Part shown: positions 1 through 5,953 of the stretch, one piece after another
How positions within the stretch are numbered: the first letter of the stretch is position 1
How the letters are laid out: the number at the start of each line of letters is the position of its first letter
DNA from: Alphaproteobacteria bacterium
GTDB lineage: Bacteria; Pseudomonadota; Alphaproteobacteria; Rhizobiales; Aestuariivirgaceae
Assembly: GCA_024279045.1 (NCBI GenBank)
Contig: JAJRRZ010000251.1
Location: forward strand, 1-8,295
Direction: 5' to 3'
DNA length: 8,295 nt
The notes under the pieces: generated by a model
Told to the model about the DNA's origin: nothing
Database searches by the model: none
The model's input: the letters and a program-made list of their open reading frames with translations, nothing else
Translations under genes and position numbers: made by a program

Positions 1-285
1 CAGCATCTGCGCCGCATGGCCCGACGCCACCGCCAGCGCCGCCGTGCCGCCCTCCAGCGCCGCCACCTTGGCCTCCAGCGCCGCCTGGGTGGGATTCATG
101 ATGCGGGTATAGATGTTGCCGAACTCCTTCAGCGCAAACAGGTTTGCGGCGTGTTCAGCATTGCCGAAGACGTAGGAGGTGGTCTGATAGACTGGCATTA
201 CCCGCGCACCGGTGGCCGGATCGGGCTGCTGCCCGGCGTGGATGCACTTCGTGGCGAAGCCTTTCAGCGGCAGATTGTCGGACAT
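1..285 (-). CDS. metY: O-acetylhomoserine aminocarboxypropyltransferase (sulfhydrylase), N-terminal part
   Basis: The first 95 codons of a PLP-dependent enzyme of the Cys/Met metabolism family; the rest lies off the left edge. The family member it resembles joins O-acetyl-L-homoserine with sulfide (or methanethiol) to give homocysteine (or methionine) and acetate in the cytoplasm. Visible marks are the N-terminal FATKCIHAGQQPD segment (residues 10-22), PVYQTTSYVF (31-40), YTRIMNPT (59-66), whose Tyr and Arg contact the PLP phosphate of the neighbouring subunit in this family, and SGHAAQ (89-94) in the phosphate-binding loop position. The NLFALKEFGNIYTRIMNPT spacing fits the sulfhydrylase branch better than cystathionine gamma-synthase. 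The ATG at 285-283 is chosen because GGAGGA lies about 8 bases upstream. The catalytic lysine is outside the window, so activity and exact substrate cannot be judged. Confidence 0.9.
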   Translation of the reverse strand, partial: MSDNLPLKGFATKCIHAGQQPDPATGARVMPVYQTTSYVFGNAEHAANLFALKEFGNIYTRIMNPTQAALEAKVAALEGGTAALAVASGHAAQML

Positions 286-293
286 GATGATGT

Positions 294-300
294 TCCTCCC
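294..300 (-). promoter_or_regulatory. Ribosome binding site of the metY-type gene
   Basis: Read on the minus strand this is GGGAGGA, a near-perfect Shine-Dalgarno sequence about 8 bases before the ATG at 285. It fixes the start of the metY-type gene. Confidence 0.75.
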
Positions 301-311
301 CATTGGCCGGC

Positions 312-339
312 ATTATTGATTGCCTGAAAAAAGTGTCGC
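312..339 (-). promoter_or_regulatory. Weak candidate promoter for the metY-type gene
   Basis: On the minus strand GCGACA (339-334) and AATAAT (317-312) are separated by 16 bases, an imperfect sigma-70-like pair. It would give a leader of roughly 20 bases that still contains the ribosome binding site. Only the GACA half of the -35 matches well. I looked through 286-579 for SAM-I, SAM-II, SAH or cobalamin riboswitch cores, which often precede methionine genes, and recognised none. Treat as a guess from spacing and AT content only. Confidence 0.25.
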
Positions 340-579
340 GCCTGGCTGGCCGTGGCAAGCAAAAATTCGGTGGGATGGATCTTGTGCGACCGTTCTCGCC
401 CTGGAAATCCCCGCCACATCACCCTTTCAGGCGTCAACCGGCAACACCTGCCAGGGATGACGGAACGGACTGGATGAGCACGCGCCATGCTGTGTGTCTG
501 GCGAGAGCGGCTGCGCAGGCGCCATTTGCTGCAAGGGAGCCAGGTGGCAGGTCAGGCTCAGCCCTTGTTGTGTTGAATG

Positions 580-876
580 TCAGCGCTGGCGGCGATGATG
601 CTTGCGCGGGGCGGCGTGCGCGCGGCGGCGGGTGGTGAAGTTGGTGCGTGTGCGCGTGCGCACCGGGCGGATGACGTAGATCTCGTTGAAAATGGAAACA
701 GGATAGGCGCGCCAGCCGGGGGGCAGATCGCAGGCGTCGGTGTAGACGATCTTGCCCGGATAGAGATTGCCGCAGATGCTGCTCCAAGCGGCATGATCGC
801 GCGCTTGCGAGATGGATGCCGTCAACATCAACAACGCGCCCGCAAGCAAGGACAGGCTGACAACGTGACGGCGCAG
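580..876 (-). CDS. Small exported protein of unknown function
   Basis: I do not recognise this protein. From a CTG at 876-874 it has 98 residues: a textbook signal peptide (two Arg, a hydrophobic stretch LSLLAGALLMLTA, then SISQA before RDH as cleavage site), a mature part with two cysteines (in SSICGNLYP and YTDACDLPPGW) that could form a disulfide in the periplasm, and a very basic Arg/His/Thr-rich tail with an RTRTRT run. The usual start codons fit poorly: the next in-frame ATG upstream, at 966-964, adds 30 residues of untypical sequence before the signal peptide and has no good ribosome site. The CTG has GGAGG at 886-882, five bases upstream, and gives a signal peptide of ordinary length. 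If CTG is not used, the gene is 580-966 (128 residues). It is divergent from the rarD-like gene. No obvious terminator follows. The signal peptide and composition support a real gene, but the function is unknown. Confidence 0.5.
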   Translation of the reverse strand: MRRHVVSLSLLAGALLMLTASISQARDHAAWSSICGNLYPGKIVYTDACDLPPGWRAYPVSIFNEIYVIRPVRTRTRTNFTTRRRAHAAPRKHHRRQR

Positions 877-1009
877 GGCTTCCTCCCATGAATTGCGCTT
901 GCTGCCTGCACAACAGGAACGATATGCTGGCAGCTTGACGAAATCAGGGCAAAAAAATTCAGGCATCTGGCCGCCCTGCCCTGCTCCCGTCCTCTTCCTT
1001 GAGCGCCAC

Positions 1010-1014
1010 GGAGG
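1010..1014 (+). promoter_or_regulatory. Ribosome binding site that decides a TTG start
   Basis: GGAGG lies six bases before the TTG at 1021. No ATG or GTG at the N-terminus has a comparable site, so this supports TTG as the true start of the rarD-like gene. Confidence 0.7.
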
Positions 1015-1020
1015 TTTTCC

Positions 1021-1965
1021 TTGTCCTGCAGCGATACATCCGGTGCATCCACCAGCGCGGTGCGAGGTGCGCAACCTGCCGACGAGGCCGCGGCGCGGGA
1101 ATATCGGCGCGGGCTGGGCTTCGCGGCGGCGGCCTATGCCATCTGGAGCGCCAATCCGCTGTATTTCGCGCTGCTGAAGGGGGTGCCGGCGCTGGAGGTT
1201 ACGGCGCATCGGGCGTGGTGGTCGGTGCCGGCGCTGCTGGGGCTGCTGGCGTTGCGTGGCGACCTGTGGCGCTCGCTGGCGACGCTGGCCAATGTGCGGC
1301 TGCTGGGCTGGCTGCTGCTGTCCACGCTGTTCATTGGCGCGAACTGGTGGCTGTTCATCCACGGGCTGCAGACCGGGCGCACGCTGGAAATGTCGCTGGG
1401 GTATTACATCTATCCGCTGCTGTCGGTGCTGGCCGGGCTGCTGCTGGGCGAGCGCTTCACCCCGCGGCAGGCGCTGAGCATCGGGCTGATGGCGCTGGCG
1501 GTGGCCTGGCTGACGTGGGCGTCCGGGGCGTTTCCGTGGCTGGCGCTGGCCCTGGGCGGGTCGTTCTCCATTTACGGGCTGCTGCGGCGGCACATCGCGG
1601 TGGGGGCGCTGGAAGGGCTGCTGGTGGAAGCAACGCTGCTGTCGGCGGCGTTTGCGGCGTGGGCGGCGACGAGCGGCGCGGCGCTGCACTTCGGCGCGGA
1701 TGCGTGGAACACCACCTTCCTGCTGCTGGCCGGGCCGGTAACCTTGGCGCCGCTGGCGTTTTACGCGGCGGCGGCGCGGCGCATCCGCTTCTCCACGCTG
1801 GGGCTGATGTTCTACGTGATCCCGACGAGTTTCTTTATCACCGGCTGGCTGGTGTTCGGCGAGCCGTTCGACGTGAACCGGCTGATCGCCTTCGTCATCA
1901 TCTGGACGGCGCTGGCGCTGTATGCCAGCGAAACCCCAAAGCGCGGCACCGCTAGCGCAGCCTGA
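1021..1965 (+). CDS. rarD: RarD-type EamA/DMT-family permease
   Basis: A 314-residue inner-membrane protein with about ten hydrophobic helices, close to the usual 300 residues of RarD proteins. It matches the RarD pattern throughout: RRGLGFAAAAYAIWSANPLY (29-48, with W42 and PLY), PALEVTAHRAWWS (56-68), NWWLFIHG (108-115), LEMSLGYYIYP (122-132) followed by GLLLGERF, FSIYGLLRR in the middle helix, and near the end STLGLMFYVIP and FGEPFDVNRLIAFVIIW. RarD (named for chloramphenicol sensitivity in E. coli) belongs to the drug/metabolite transporter superfamily; its natural substrate is not settled, so no cargo is assigned. The start is TTG, supported by GGAGG six bases before it. The extra 25 or so residues before the first helix are cytoplasmic and rich in Ser, Ala and Glu. 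It is transcribed alone and converges on the next gene with 14 bases between stops. Confidence 0.9.
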   Translation: MSCSDTSGASTSAVRGAQPADEAAAREYRRGLGFAAAAYAIWSANPLYFALLKGVPALEVTAHRAWWSVPALLGLLALRGDLWRSLATLANVRLLGWLLLSTLFIGANWWLFIHGLQTGRTLEMSLGYYIYPLLSVLAGLLLGERFTPRQALSIGLMALAVAWLTWASGAFPWLALALGGSFSIYGLLRRHIAVGALEGLLVEATLLSAAFAAWAATSGAALHFGADAWNTTFLLLAGPVTLAPLAFYAAAARRIRFSTLGLMFYVIPTSFFITGWLVFGEPFDVNRLIAFVIIWTALALYASETPKRGTASAA

Positions 1966-1979
1966 AGCAACAGCCCGGC

Positions 1980-3578
1980 TCAGCCCCGCTCGTCATCCGC
2001 ATTCGGAAAATTCCAGCCGGCCCTGTCAAACAGATACCGCAGGTACGCGCGCAGTTCCGGCATGGTCTGGGCCAAGGCGGCGATGATGCCTCCGTGTGTC
2101 TGAAAGAATTGCAGCCACGCCTTGATACCCTCCGGCCCCATGGCAGCCGCAAGCATGCCGCTGGTGATCAACGATGCCAGTCGGGATGAAACGGCGATCG
2201 TGATGTTCACAGGAACATGCAAAAATTTCCCAACGGCATCTTCCGCTCTGACTGCTCCCACTTCAAGCTGGTTGCTTGCGGTATCAATGACGGAACGCGC
2301 CAGCGTGCTCAGGCTGGCATCCGGCAGTTGCAGCAGCCAGTCAAGAAAGTTCTTCTGCGCTTCCTGCAACCTTTCCACGGCATCACTGGGAAGTTGCCCC
2401 ATGATGCTGCCGGACACCAGCTCCCTGCCCTGCCTGAATCCCATGATGAAGGCCCCGTGCAGGCCGGCAACCTCGCGCAACAGGCCTTCCACCTCCGGCT
2501 CCAGACGCGGGATGAGGGCTGCATTATTGTCCATGTTCCCGAAGGCTTCCGCCTGCGCTACCAGCCCCAGTCCCGTCATCCACACCGTGGGCACGTCCAG
2601 CTCGGCAAGCGTGGCGACATCCGTTGCCGTTTCATAATCGCGGATGACATTTGCCAGCTCCGGATACTGGTTGCCGATGCCGGCCATGTGCTGGGAGAGT
2701 TGCGCCAGCTTCCGGCGAATGCGTTGGAACATCTCCTGCAGAAGAGGGTTATCGGCTTCTTCCTCATCAGGTGGCTGACGACGCACATCCAGTTGCCCCG
2801 CCTCGTCCATCTCGAACTGCACACCATCCAGTTGTTCCGGTGGCGGTGGTCTGCTGCAGTCGTGTTCGTCGATCAGGCGGCGGATTTCGGCGTTGGCCGT
2901 GGCGGGGCCGGCTTCCCACACTTTTTCGGGCAGCAGGATGCGGGCGCGCTCCAGGTTCTCGTCTGGTGGGCTGTAGCAGGGGATTTTCCGGGACGGATCA
3001 AGCCGCGCGTCATACCACGTCGTCCACACCTCCCAGTGCTCGCCCTCGCGCGCCAGCAGCCGCTGCTTCATGGAGGCCCAGAGCCGTTGCAACTTCTCAG
3101 GCATGCCATATGGCCACAGCGGACGGCGCATCACCTCGCCAATGCCCTGCTTCCCCTGCCGTTCCAGAATATGCGCATCGTCTTCCACCGCTTTCCAAAC
3201 GGCGACGCGGGCGGCGCCGGCGGCGGCGAAGGCGTCGGCGGCGGAGGCGGCGGCGTCGGCGGCGGAGGCGGCGGCGTCGGCGGCGAAGGCGGCGAAGGCG
3301 GCGGAGGCGGCGGCGTCGGCGGCGAAGGCGGCGAAGGCGGCTTTCAGCACCAGCGCCTCGCGTTTCGCATCTGCCGCCGCGAAACGCGAGGCGCTGGTGG
3401 CACGAAAAGTTGGCAGGACGATGGAAATGGCCTTTTCCTCATCCCTCGCCAGCCATGTTTCCAGCGTCGGCAAGGCGCGCATCGCCGCGCGGGCAGCGAT
3501 GGCTACCGCCACCCTGCGCGGCTGGCCTCGCAGCCACTTCTTTAGATCGTCCTTGTTTTCAAACCACACCCGCGTCAT
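1980..3578 (-). CDS. Uncharacterised protein with Ala-rich repeat block
   Basis: A 532-residue protein without signal peptide or clear membrane helices, so probably cytoplasmic. It has an N-terminal module (residues 1-60: VWFENKDDLKKWLRGQP, then VAVAIAARAAMRALP), an Ala block (79-123) built of AASAADA and AASAAFAAFAADA units, a conserved-looking middle (WEVWTTWYDARL 182-193; LLPEKVWEAGPATANAEIRR 215-234), an acidic/proline linker (240-277) and a mostly helical C-terminal half (278-520) with LLREVAGLHGAF and VERLQEAQKNFLDWLLQLP. From memory, the N-terminal and WEVWxxWYxxRL...P..xWE.GPA..NA segments resemble uncharacterised proteins of alphaproteobacteria that often carry similar Ala/Asp repeats; I know no function for them. 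The start is ATG at 3578, with only a weak GGGA upstream. The gene lies 155 bases after the protease gene on the same strand and could be its own transcription unit. Confidence 0.75.
   Translation of the reverse strand: MTRVWFENKDDLKKWLRGQPRRVAVAIAARAAMRALPTLETWLARDEEKAISIVLPTFRATSASRFAAADAKREALVLKAAFAAFAADAAASAAFAAFAADAAASAADAAASAADAFAAAGAARVAVWKAVEDDAHILERQGKQGIGEVMRRPLWPYGMPEKLQRLWASMKQRLLAREGEHWEVWTTWYDARLDPSRKIPCYSPPDENLERARILLPEKVWEAGPATANAEIRRLIDEHDCSRPPPPEQLDGVQFEMDEAGQLDVRRQPPDEEEADNPLLQEMFQRIRRKLAQLSQHMAGIGNQYPELANVIRDYETATDVATLAELDVPTVWMTGLGLVAQAEAFGNMDNNAALIPRLEPEVEGLLREVAGLHGAFIMGFRQGRELVSGSIMGQLPSDAVERLQEAQKNFLDWLLQLPDASLSTLARSVIDTASNQLEVGAVRAEDAVGKFLHVPVNITIAVSSRLASLITSGMLAAAMGPEGIKAWLQFFQTHGGIIAALAQTMPELRAYLRYLFDRAGWNFPNADDERG
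3231..3341. repeat. In-frame GCC-rich tandem repeat array
   Basis: On the plus strand there are four units, each opening with GGCGTCGGCGGC: two 21-base units (3231-3251, 3252-3272), one 39-base unit (3273-3311) and a 30-base partial copy of the long unit (3312-3341). All lengths are multiples of three, so the reading frame of the minus-strand gene survives: the units encode AASAADA and AASAAFAAFAADA. The units are identical where they align and every Ala codon in them is GCC. That uniformity points to recent copying by slippage or unequal recombination rather than slow drift. Confidence 0.9.
3348..3399. repeat. Perfect 21-bp inverted repeat inside a coding region
   Basis: The left arm 3348-3368 begins CACCAGCGCCTCG and ends GTTTCGC; the right arm 3379-3399 is its exact reverse complement; the loop is ATCTGCCGCC (3369-3378). 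All 21 pairs match and the next pair outward (3347/3400) does not. It lies seven bases from the tandem GCC array, within the gene at 1980-3578, where it encodes residues around ASRFAAADAKREAL. In RNA it would form a very stable hairpin. Confidence 0.95.
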
Positions 3579-3665
3579 GCGTCCCGCCGCGTATTCATGA
3601 TACGTTCCGCACCACTACCGCATGGCCGGACTCACCGTCAAGCGCTGCCCGCCAGGTTCGCACAA

Positions 3666-3711
3666 CCACATGTGGAAAATCGGACTTCGCCGGAAGGGCT
3701 GCCCCCCTTCC
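3666..3711 (-). terminator. Weak candidate terminator hairpin after the protease gene
   Basis: GGAAGGG (3692-3698) pairs with CCCTTCC (3705-3711) around a six-base loop, 23 bases after the stop of the protease gene. The nearest T-run on the minus strand (TTTT, about 3677-3680) is over ten bases past the stem, so this is not a classic intrinsic terminator. A 10-bp palindrome CCACATGTGG (3666-3675) follows; it could be a protein-binding site. The rest of 3579-3733 shows nothing I can name. Confidence 0.25.
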
Positions 3712-3733
3712 CGCATGGGGGTGGGCGTCAGTC

Positions 3734-5944
3734 TCAAAAGGCGGATTCGCGCAGGAAGATGGAGAGCAGGCGGCGGGCGAAGCGGGCGGCCAGGCTCTCC
3801 GCGCGGGCCTGGATGACCACGTGGCCGCGGCAGGCCTGTGTGCAGGGCATGTCCGCGGCGGTTGCCGCGCCAGCATTGGCGGAGGTGGTGAACAGACCGG
3901 CCTTGCCGGCGCGGGGGGCGCCTTGCGCTTGTGGCAGCAGGCGCAGGGGAAACATGCCGACGCGGGTGTGAATCTCGCCGGTTTGCGGGTCGCGCTCGGC
4001 CTCCACCGGGCCGCCATGCACCGAGGAGAGGTAGGTTATGTCCCTGCCCTGGCGGCGGGCCGTGCCGATTTCCACCAGCTTCACCGGCAGGGCGGCGGCG
4101 GTGGGGTTGTCGGCGATGAAGACACCCTCGCTGCCCGGCCACAGGCGGGCGATGGTGGTTTCCGGCGCCAGCGCGGCAATGCGCGCCGCGCCCGGCTCGA
4201 CAATGCGCAGCAGCATGGTGCGCGGGCCCAGCCACAGGCCCTCGCGCAGGCCCGGCAGCATGTTGCGCACCTCGCCCGCGCTGGCGGCGCGCAGGGTGAG
4301 GCGCTCGCGGCGCTGGCGCAGGCCCGCCAGTTTCGCCTGCAACTGCTGGCGCTCGCGCTTGAGCACGTCGATCTGTTGCAGATCATCGCGGTTGGCCACC
4401 ATGCGCGCCAGCTTCAGCTCCACCAGACGCAGGCGGGTTTGCGTGGCGCGCCAGTCGTCGTCCAGCTCTTCCGAGGCCAGTTCGGCCAGTATCTGCCCCT
4501 TGTGCACGCGCTGGCCGGGGGCGACATGCAGCCTTGCCAGGCGGGACGGTTCGGGCGCGAAGACCTCCTGCTCCTGCGCCGGCAGCAGCACCGCGGGCAG
4601 CGACACGCTGCGCCAGACGGGGGCAAACAGGAAAGCCAGCAGCGCCAGCGCGGCGATGACGAGGCGTTTGGGGGTGCCTTGGGTCATGATTTCCTCCCTG
4701 TCTTGCCACCAGTTTTTCAATATGCCGACAACCGGGCGCAGGATGAACCACCAGATTTCCACCGCCGCGAGGAAGATGCCCAGCACCTTGGGAAGAGCGT
4801 AGTAAACCAGCAGGGCAATGCCGGCGAACAGGAAGAAGCGGTAGATCCAGGTGGCGAAGCTGTAGAGGATCAGCCCCTTGTGCAGGCGCGGGGGAAACTC
4901 TTCCGGCGGGGGTTCGTCGATGGCGAAAAGCACGCGCTTCAGCCACCACAGGGCCAGGGCGAAGGCGCGGGGTTGCAGGTTGTGCATGCGCAGGATGTCG
5001 GCAAGGATGTGATAGCCGTCGAAGCGCATGAAGGGGCTGAGGTTGACCAGCAGGGTGGTGGCCAGGCTGGTGGTGGCGACGAAAAAGGCCGCGGTGCGCC
5101 CCGGCCCCTCCGGCAGCACGCCCCACAGGAACAGGGCGATACCGGCCAGCGCCAGCTCCACCAGCATGCCGCCAGCGCCGATGAGCAGGCGGGCGCGGCG
5201 GTTCTTCAGCTTCCAGGCGTCGGTTACGTCGGTATAGAACATGGGAAACATGACCATGAAGGCCACGCCCATGTGCGGCACGCGCGCGCCGAAGCGGGTG
5301 GCGATGTAGGCATGGCCCAGCTCGTGGGCGACCTTGGTGATGATGATGGTCAGGGCAAAGAGCAGCGCGCCTTCGAGATTGAAGAAGCCCATGAAGGTGG
5401 CCTTGAACTCGTCGAACTGCTGCAGCGTCAGCCAGGCGCCAAGCAGGAAGATGACGGCCAGCAGCGTCAGGCCGACGCGGCTGCCCAGCCAGCGCACATA
5501 AGGGAAGGTGGCGTTGAGAAAGCGCTGTGGATGCACCAGCGGGATGCGGAAGAACAGGTAGTGGTGCAGCAGCCATTTCAGCGGTTTCTGGCGCATGCGC
5601 AGGGCCAGTTGATACATCTGTTGCCAGCCGCGCGGAGCGGGTTGCAGAAGCTGGTTGTCCTGCAGGAATTGCAGCAGTTCGATGATGTCCTCGGTGCTGG
5701 CGTCCATGCCGAAGCGCTGGCGCAGGCAGACGCGCACCGCGCCGATGGTGCCGGCGCGCCAGCAGGCCAGCGCCCGCATGGCTTGCCGCGAGATGCGGAA
5801 ATAGCTGTTGCGGGCGGGGTCGTGGATGAGCCAGCCATCGGCCCAGCCGGCATCGCGCGCGGCCTCGTGGATGCTCAGCTCCTCGCGCAGCGGTGGCAGG
5901 GGCAGGTCATCCGGCTCGATGTCCTGTTCGGGTGGCTGGAGCAT
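3734..5944 (-). CDS. PqqD-like / M50 (site-2) zinc protease / HlyD adaptor fusion protein
   Basis: A 736-residue inner-membrane protein with three parts. Residues 30-101 look like a PqqD-type winged-helix domain (WLIHDPARNSYFRIS, then STEDIIELLQFLQDNQLL), the fold used as RiPP recognition element. Residues 150-405 hold several membrane helices with the site-2 protease signature: HELGH (207-211) and NLSPFMRFDG (301-310), whose Asp309 should be the third zinc ligand. FYTDVTDAW (236-244) is typical of this M50 branch. After another helix (428-442), residues 455-620 form a lipoyl/coiled-coil adaptor (RLHVAPGQRVHKGQILAELA, a Leu/Arg/Gln-rich helix pair, then LTLRAASAGEV), as in HlyD. The tail (700-736) ends in an amphipathic Arg-rich helix. 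This matches proteins annotated as putative peptide zinc metalloproteases. It probably binds, cuts and helps export a peptide or protein. The zinc ligands are intact. It starts 9 bases after the stop of the GAF/HlyD gene, so the two are surely co-transcribed. Substrate unknown. Confidence 0.85.
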   Translation of the reverse strand: MLQPPEQDIEPDDLPLPPLREELSIHEAARDAGWADGWLIHDPARNSYFRISRQAMRALACWRAGTIGAVRVCLRQRFGMDASTEDIIELLQFLQDNQLLQPAPRGWQQMYQLALRMRQKPLKWLLHHYLFFRIPLVHPQRFLNATFPYVRWLGSRVGLTLLAVIFLLGAWLTLQQFDEFKATFMGFFNLEGALLFALTIIITKVAHELGHAYIATRFGARVPHMGVAFMVMFPMFYTDVTDAWKLKNRRARLLIGAGGMLVELALAGIALFLWGVLPEGPGRTAAFFVATTSLATTLLVNLSPFMRFDGYHILADILRMHNLQPRAFALALWWLKRVLFAIDEPPPEEFPPRLHKGLILYSFATWIYRFFLFAGIALLVYYALPKVLGIFLAAVEIWWFILRPVVGILKNWWQDREEIMTQGTPKRLVIAALALLAFLFAPVWRSVSLPAVLLPAQEQEVFAPEPSRLARLHVAPGQRVHKGQILAELASEELDDDWRATQTRLRLVELKLARMVANRDDLQQIDVLKRERQQLQAKLAGLRQRRERLTLRAASAGEVRNMLPGLREGLWLGPRTMLLRIVEPGAARIAALAPETTIARLWPGSEGVFIADNPTAAALPVKLVEIGTARRQGRDITYLSSVHGGPVEAERDPQTGEIHTRVGMFPLRLLPQAQGAPRAGKAGLFTTSANAGAATAADMPCTQACRGHVVIQARAESLAARFARRLLSIFLRESAF

Positions 5945-5953
5945 GGCCCTGCC

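Noticed and set aside
538..559. GAGCC...GGCTC hairpin as terminator of the small exported protein gene
   Set aside because: Only a five-base stem with a long loop and no T-run.
286..579. Possible SAM, SAH or cobalamin riboswitch before the metY-type gene
   Set aside because: No conserved core of any of these classes could be matched by eye, and the short GGCA...TGCC pairings are too small. A covariance search of this stretch would settle it.
303..638. A 111-codon plus-strand frame in the gap between the metY-type gene and the small exported protein
   Set aside because: No ribosome site, no coherent domain, and it runs into the antisense of the exported protein.
967..1689. Extension of the small exported protein's frame upstream through the rarD-like gene (369 residues in all)
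   Set aside because: The extension is Arg/Gln/Pro-rich antisense of a clear RarD protein. The signal peptide near 876-802 marks the real N-terminus.
3231..3341. CRISPR-like array
   Set aside because: Units are head-to-tail without unique spacers and stay in frame within a coding region.
2217..3545. A 442-codon plus-strand frame with glycine-rich repeats
   Set aside because: Antisense shadow of the 532-residue protein; the Gly/Val/Glu repeat is another frame of the same tandem array, and the opposite frame has coherent protein motifs.
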